Source of the DNA: Chloroflexota bacterium
GTDB taxonomy: Bacteria; Chloroflexota; Anaerolineae; 4572-78
Length of the DNA: 9,351 bases
Assembly: GCA_024278015.1 (NCBI GenBank)
Contig: JAJRUC010000014.1
Coordinates: forward strand, 1 to 9,351
Reading direction: 5' to 3'
In this document: piece after piece, positions 6,240-9,351 of the stretch
How the letters are laid out: the number at the start of each line of letters is the position of its first letter
Position numbering within the stretch: position 1 is the first letter of the stretch
Position numbers and translations under genes: made by a program
Notes under the pieces: model-generated
Database searches by the model: none
Told to the model about the DNA's origin: nothing
The model's input: the letters and a program-made list of their open reading frames with translations, nothing else

Positions 6240-6896
6240 GAAACGGCCGTAAGTCTCATACGCCTCAACCGGATGCACCCCGGTCAAAATCGCCTTGCGC
6301 ACCAGATTTTCCGTCGCCACCACCTCTTCCGCTTCCAACAGCACCTCCTCCACAATTTCCCGGCGGATGACCAGCACGCCGTCCCGGTCGCCCACAATCA
6401 AATCTCCGGGACGCACAGGGACACCTTCGATAACAATCTCGCAGTTGTAGGCCACAATTTCCCAACGTCCCAATACGTCCAAAGGGGTTTTGTAAAGGGA
6501 AAATGCGGGAAAATCGAGATTGATCATGTAATCGGTGTCCCGGATGCCGCCGTAAATGACCGCCCCGCGGCAGCCGCGATATTTAGCCGTCTCCGCACTC
6601 AGTTCGCCCAGATGGGCCGAAACCGTGTCGTTGGCCTGGGTGACAATGACCTGGCCCGGCTGAATGTCGCCCAGCATATTGAGCAGGGGGATGTACACTT
6701 CATCCGGGTCTTTATTGACGCTTTGTTTGCCCAAAATAGGCATGGCGGTTCCGGTGACGCGCTGCCCTGGCTGCAACGGCCGTAACGTATGCGGCAGACA
6801 AAAATTCCGCTCGCCGCGCTCGTCCAGAATGTCGGAAATCGCACCCGTATAAATCTTCTCGTACCGCTCAATCATTTCTAAAACAGGAATAGCCAT
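6237..6896 (-). CDS. RraA-like protein, probable 4-hydroxy-2-oxoacid aldolase/decarboxylase
   Basis: This is an RraA-family protein of 219 residues, close to the size of 4-hydroxy-4-methyl-2-oxoglutarate (HMG/CHA) aldolases and longer than the E. coli ribonuclease regulator RraA. Numbered from the ATG at 6899, the core signature is HLGELSAETAKYRGCRGAVIYGGIRD (95-121, split here by family position): G98-E99 and R120-D121, expected to bind the divalent metal and the oxoacid carboxylate. VGDRDGVLVI (169-178) is the other family block. Such enzymes cleave 4-hydroxy-2-oxoacids to pyruvate plus a carbonyl product, or decarboxylate oxaloacetate. Beside a UxaA-type dehydratase, which makes 2-keto-3-deoxy acids, an aldolase role is the best reading. 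Two adjacent ATGs exist at 6899 and 6896; GGGAG at 6904-6908 is four or seven bases away, so 6896 is preferred. Upstream is a 109-base gap holding a REP unit. Confidence 0.87.
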   Translation of the reverse strand: MAIPVLEMIERYEKIYTGAISDILDERGERNFCLPHTLRPLQPGQRVTGTAMPILGKQSVNKDPDEVYIPLLNMLGDIQPGQVIVTQANDTVSAHLGELSAETAKYRGCRGAVIYGGIRDTDYMINLDFPAFSLYKTPLDVLGRWEIVAYNCEIVIEGVPVRPGDLIVGDRDGVLVIRREIVEEVLLEAEEVVATENLVRKAILTGVHPVEAYETYGRF

Positions 6897-6946
6897 CATT
6901 TCTCTCCCATATAATTTCGTAGGATAGTCACTGTTTGCTCAAAGAT

Positions 6947-6973
6947 GTAGGGCGATTTGCCAAATCGCCCTAC
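6947..6973. repeat. Single REP unit, family B, between maoC-like and aldolase genes
   Basis: GTAG (6947-6950), arm GGCGATTT (6951-6958), loop GCC, arm AAATCGCC (6962-6969) and CTAC (6970-6973) give a 27-base palindrome with 12-base arms. It matches the right unit of the 3371-3426 pair except in the three loop bases. Because CTAC mirrors GTAG here, its orientation cannot be told. It sits inside the catabolic cluster, in the longest gap of that run, and may mark a boundary in the transcript or attenuate it (inference). Confidence 0.85.
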
Positions 6974-7005
6974 GCGGCCGAAACAATGACCAGGCCCAAC
7001 TCCTT

Positions 7006-7524
7006 CTATTTCTTCAACACCTGATCCGCAAAATTCTCTGGATCACGATACTTCACGGTCTGCAAATGCTCACAATACAGCGCCAGTTCTCCCTTATTCT
7101 TGAAAACCTCGTAGCTGACCGTGACCAACCCCATCTCTGGATATTTGGGAATTTTGCGTAAATGTGTCCGAATCGTGTAAATCGTGTCGCCAATAAAAAC
7201 CGGCTTGATAAAGCGCAGTTTGTCATAGCCATAACTAAACGTATTCACATTGTTGTGGGCCATCAATCCCAGCCCCAGACTAAACACCATAGAACCGGCT
7301 ACCAGTCGCTTGCCAAATATCCCTTCTTCGCGGGCAAAAATTTCGTCGGCCACATACGGATGCTGATCCAGCACAATGCCGTTAAAAATCATTGCCTCCC
7401 CTTCCGAAATAGTGCGGCGAATAGACTTTATTTTGACGCCGATTTCAAAATCTTCATACAGCCACGTTTCCGTATTAAACAGGGGCAATTGGTTGTGCAT
7501 CTCTGCGGGGGTTTGTTCAGGCAT
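7006..7524 (-). CDS. MaoC-like hotdog-fold (de)hydratase with atypical active site
   Basis: This 172-residue single hotdog domain is of MaoC/R-specific enoyl-CoA hydratase type. Family features are LYEDFEIGVKI (22-32), FGKRLVAGSMVFSLGLGLM (70-88, hotdog helix end) and RFIKPVFIGDTIYTIRTHLRK (104-124). The usual catalytic block is D-x-N-P-(LIV)-H. Here it reads D53-Q-H-P-Y-V58: the aspartate is kept, but the final His is Val and the Asn is His. The protein may use H55 instead, or have a different or lost hydratase activity. A CoA thioester substrate is likely, because the gene follows the CaiB/BaiF transferase by 10 bases. The ATG at 7524 is supported by AAGGAG six bases upstream, which overlaps the TAA of the transferase (TAAGGAG). 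Downstream is a 109-base gap with a REP unit. Confidence 0.85.
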   Translation of the reverse strand: MPEQTPAEMHNQLPLFNTETWLYEDFEIGVKIKSIRRTISEGEAMIFNGIVLDQHPYVADEIFAREEGIFGKRLVAGSMVFSLGLGLMAHNNVNTFSYGYDKLRFIKPVFIGDTIYTIRTHLRKIPKYPEMGLVTVSYEVFKNKGELALYCEHLQTVKYRDPENFADQVLKK

Positions 7525-7534
7525 GGCAGTCTCC

Positions 7535-8680
7535 TTAGTCCAGCTTAAACTCGGCCATTATTTCTTCGGTTTGTTGGCCGATGCGGGGCGCGCCCCGGCT
7601 GGAAAACAGCCGCTCACCGTCAATGCGGATGGGGCAGCGCAGGGTTTGCATCTTGACGTTTTCGTCGCGGGCCACTTCCTGCACCATTTCCAACACCTGA
7701 AAACCCTCATGGGCAAACAGCCGGTTCCAATCCAGCACGTCGGCGCACCAAATATCCCGCGGTTCCAGAATGTCCAGCCAATATTGGGTGGATTGGCTGG
7801 TCAGGTGGTCTGCCAAAATTTGTTTGATCTCGTCGCGTCGGGTAAACCAGGTTTCCGGGTCGCTGAATTCGGTCAGGGGAGAGCAGTCGAGCAGATCGCC
7901 CAATACGGGGATAGACCCCATGGCCAAAGCGAGATAGCCATCGGCCGTTTCGTAAATACCGTAAGGCGCAGAAAGGTAGGCGTGGGCGTTGTTGATGGCG
8001 CTGCGTTGGGGTAGTTGACGGCCGTCATTCAGATAAGTCGTCAGCACCTCAAACTGAAAATCGAGGATAGATTCCATCAGGCTGACCTGCACCAGGCCGC
8101 CTGTGTCGCTTATGCCGCGTCGCACCAGACAGGCCAGAATGCCTTGCACCAGATGTGCCCCGGCATACAAATCTACCACCGCCAGACCAAACGGCGTGGG
8201 CGGCCGGTCGGCGTCCCCATTCAAATAAACCAGGCCGGTCATGGATTGCAATAGTAAATCCTGCCCCGGCTTTTTGACCCAAGGGCCTTCGTTGCCATAG
8301 CCGCTGATTTCGCCGTACACAAGGCGCGGGTTCAATTCGTGTACGGTTTCAAAACCCAGTCCCAATCGTTCCATCACGCCGGGGCGAAAGTTTTGAATGA
8401 GTACATCGGCTTCCATGATCAAGGCTTTGACGCGCTCCATGTCCACGGGATTTTTCAGGTTAGCGGCAAAACTTTCTTTATTACGGTTGATGGAGTGGAA
8501 CAGGGTACTGTCGCCATCCAGTTCCAGTTCTGAGATGTAAAGCTGGCGGCACAAGTCGCCAAAATCGGGGCGCTCCACTTTGATGACACGCGCCCCCAGG
8601 TCGGCCAGCCGCAGCGCGGCCGATGGCCCGGAGAGAAAAATACTAAAATCTAATACAACCAAACCTTCGAGGGGTTTCAT
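7535..8680 (-). CDS. CaiB/BaiF family (class III) CoA-transferase
   Basis: This 381-residue class III CoA-transferase is near the usual length of about 400. The N-terminal CoA-binding part has LEGLVVLDFSIFLSGPSAALRLADLGA (4-30, split by family blocks) followed by VIKVERPDFGD. NFRPGVMERLGLG (97-109) is a strong family signature. D141 in GQDLLLQSMTGL is at the position of the catalytic aspartate that forms the aspartyl-CoA intermediate. GLAVVDLYAGAHLVQGIL (165-182) and GGLVQVSLMESIL (194-206) follow. It should move CoA from a donor such as succinyl- or acetyl-CoA to an organic acid in the cytosol; the acid is unknown. The start at 8680 has AAAGGAG eight bases upstream and overlaps the stop of the binding-protein gene by four bases (ATGA), so activation and uptake seem to be one transcriptional unit. 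The MaoC-like gene follows by 10 bases. Confidence 0.94.
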   Translation of the reverse strand: MKPLEGLVVLDFSIFLSGPSAALRLADLGARVIKVERPDFGDLCRQLYISELELDGDSTLFHSINRNKESFAANLKNPVDMERVKALIMEADVLIQNFRPGVMERLGLGFETVHELNPRLVYGEISGYGNEGPWVKKPGQDLLLQSMTGLVYLNGDADRPPTPFGLAVVDLYAGAHLVQGILACLVRRGISDTGGLVQVSLMESILDFQFEVLTTYLNDGRQLPQRSAINNAHAYLSAPYGIYETADGYLALAMGSIPVLGDLLDCSPLTEFSDPETWFTRRDEIKQILADHLTSQSTQYWLDILEPRDIWCADVLDWNRLFAHEGFQVLEMVQEVARDENVKMQTLRCPIRIDGERLFSSRGAPRIGQQTEEIMAEFKLD

Positions 8681-9351
8681 GCAGTCAGCTCCTTTGATTC
8701 ACGATACAATGTTGCCATTTCTGCCAGGACTTGCCGGGGATTGCCGCCGTGCATCAGGTAGTCGCGCACGGGGTCGCCGGCGTGGTCTTGAAAGTGCAGG
8801 TAGCCGGGATAGCGGGGGCGCAGGTAAGCCCGATCTAAAGCGGGCAGGGTGTTGCGGAAATAGTTGTGCGAACGGCCGTTCACCGCCTCACTCTCCCACG
8901 CTGACCGGTGTCCCGGCTGCCCACCGCTCTCAAAAAAGATCGTCTGCTGTATTGGCGGACTGGCCGTAAAAGCCGCGTATTCCAGGGCAACATCCAAATG
9001 GCGGCACGAAGCGGAGACGGCCAACCCCGTTCCGCCTAATGTGCTGCGGCAGCGACGGCCGTCAAGCGTCACCATATCCGTAAAAAACAACAAACTATCC
9101 GAATATCCGGCGCGGGAATAATTGGAATAGCCATAAGCAAACGGGCAGTAGGCCAAATCGTCCCGGCGGGATAGCGCTTCGTAGACAGCGATAGGGTTCC
9201 AGTGGAAAATCTCCGGCGGGCAAAGCGCCGTCAGTTCGCGCAACTGCTCCAGCACTTGCAGCCCCAGCGCTTCCGGTACCGCCCACTCGTCGTCCACAAA
9301 CGGGTCTTGCCCCTGCGTGGCGCAAAGCATGTAGAAATTCATCAGCGTATC
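8677..9351 (-). CDS. ABC transporter substrate-binding protein, family 1 (C-terminal part; runs off window)
   Basis: Only the last 224 residues are visible; the frame is open to the right window edge, so the N-terminus, signal peptide and any lipobox are outside. The ATG at 9342 is probably internal, since family members have about 400 residues or more. Family-like features are CATQGQDPFVDDE near the left of the visible part, then LGGTGLAVSASCRHLDVALEYAAF and SGGQPGHRSAW. The last two resemble the C-lobe blocks of periplasmic or lipoprotein sugar-binding proteins, where a GGxxLAVS segment is followed by a helix and a GGQP turn. In a monoderm-like cell it would be membrane-anchored outside and deliver a solute to an ABC permease. 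No permease or ATPase gene is visible. The 4-base overlap with the CoA-transferase suggests that the imported solute is the acid activated there. Family call likely, ligand unknown. Confidence 0.72.
   Translation of the reverse strand, partial: DTLMNFYMLCATQGQDPFVDDEWAVPEALGLQVLEQLRELTALCPPEIFHWNPIAVYEALSRRDDLAYCPFAYGYSNYSRAGYSDSLLFFTDMVTLDGRRCRSTLGGTGLAVSASCRHLDVALEYAAFTASPPIQQTIFFESGGQPGHRSAWESEAVNGRSHNYFRNTLPALDRAYLRPRYPGYLHFQDHAGDPVRDYLMHGGNPRQVLAEMATLYRESKELTA

Larger units (their letters stand above)
757..9062. repeat. Dispersed palindromic octamer ACGGCCGT, 19 copies
   Basis: Copies start at 757, 2969, 3003, 3149, 3940, 4331, 4390, 4521, 5041, 5295, 5430, 5533, 5789, 6183, 6243, 6776, 8018, 8872 and 9055. 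All are inside coding regions. Translation shows all three frames in use: as Gly-Arg (xAC GGC CGT), as Thr-Ala-Val (ACG GCC GTN) and as Arg-Pro (xxA CGG CCG Txx). One-base variants such as CCGGCCGT and TCGGCCGT also occur, for example near 2885, 3190 and 7951. The pattern resembles the HIP1 octamer of cyanobacteria, but the sequence is different. The counts are by eye. Confidence 0.9.

Noticed and set aside
7376..8014. A 212-codon open frame on the plus strand
   Set aside because: It crosses two minus-strand genes with clear ribosome sites and family motifs, so it is a shadow.

Overview
The window looks like a moderately GC-rich bacterial chromosome segment, most plausibly from the Chloroflexota (Anaerolineae-like). 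That assignment is an inference from gene content and protein style; there is no rRNA or other phylogenetic marker here. All but the first two genes lie on the minus strand. No tRNA, rRNA, CRISPR array or insertion sequence is visible.

Layout from left to right. Positions 28-878 (+) hold a small four-helix membrane protein and a universal stress protein, probably co-transcribed. They converge on a two-gene minus-strand operon at 3349-945: an alanine dehydrogenase-family enzyme followed by a 4-hydroxybutyrate/acetyl-CoA transferase-family enzyme, joined by a TAATG overlap. Upstream of these, at 4569-3478, is a solitary tyrosine recombinase. From the right edge to 4628 runs a minus-strand catabolic cluster in the order: ABC substrate-binding protein (cut by the window edge), CaiB/BaiF CoA-transferase, MaoC-like hotdog protein, RraA-like aldolase, SAF-domain small subunit and large subunit of a split UxaA-family dehydratase. 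Tight spacing and stop codons overlapping ribosome binding sites indicate co-transcription of most of it. A reasonable reading is uptake of a hydroxylated organic acid, CoA activation and (de)hydration by CaiB/MaoC, and beta-elimination plus aldol cleavage by UxaA/RraA. The substrate cannot be read from the sequence.

Two DNA-level features stand out. First, three intergenic gaps carry palindromes that fit the REP/REPIN plan: a 5' GTAG followed by a 19-base hairpin, used once or as an inverted pair. Two pairs have the same 23-10-23 geometry but unrelated sequences, so two REP families are present. Paired base changes preserve the small hairpins. No RAYT transposase is in the window. Second, the palindromic octamer ACGGCCGT occurs 19 times in all coding frames, where about 0.14 is expected by chance, which resembles the cyanobacterial HIP1 phenomenon. 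A fourth, unrelated hairpin separates the two UxaA subunit genes.
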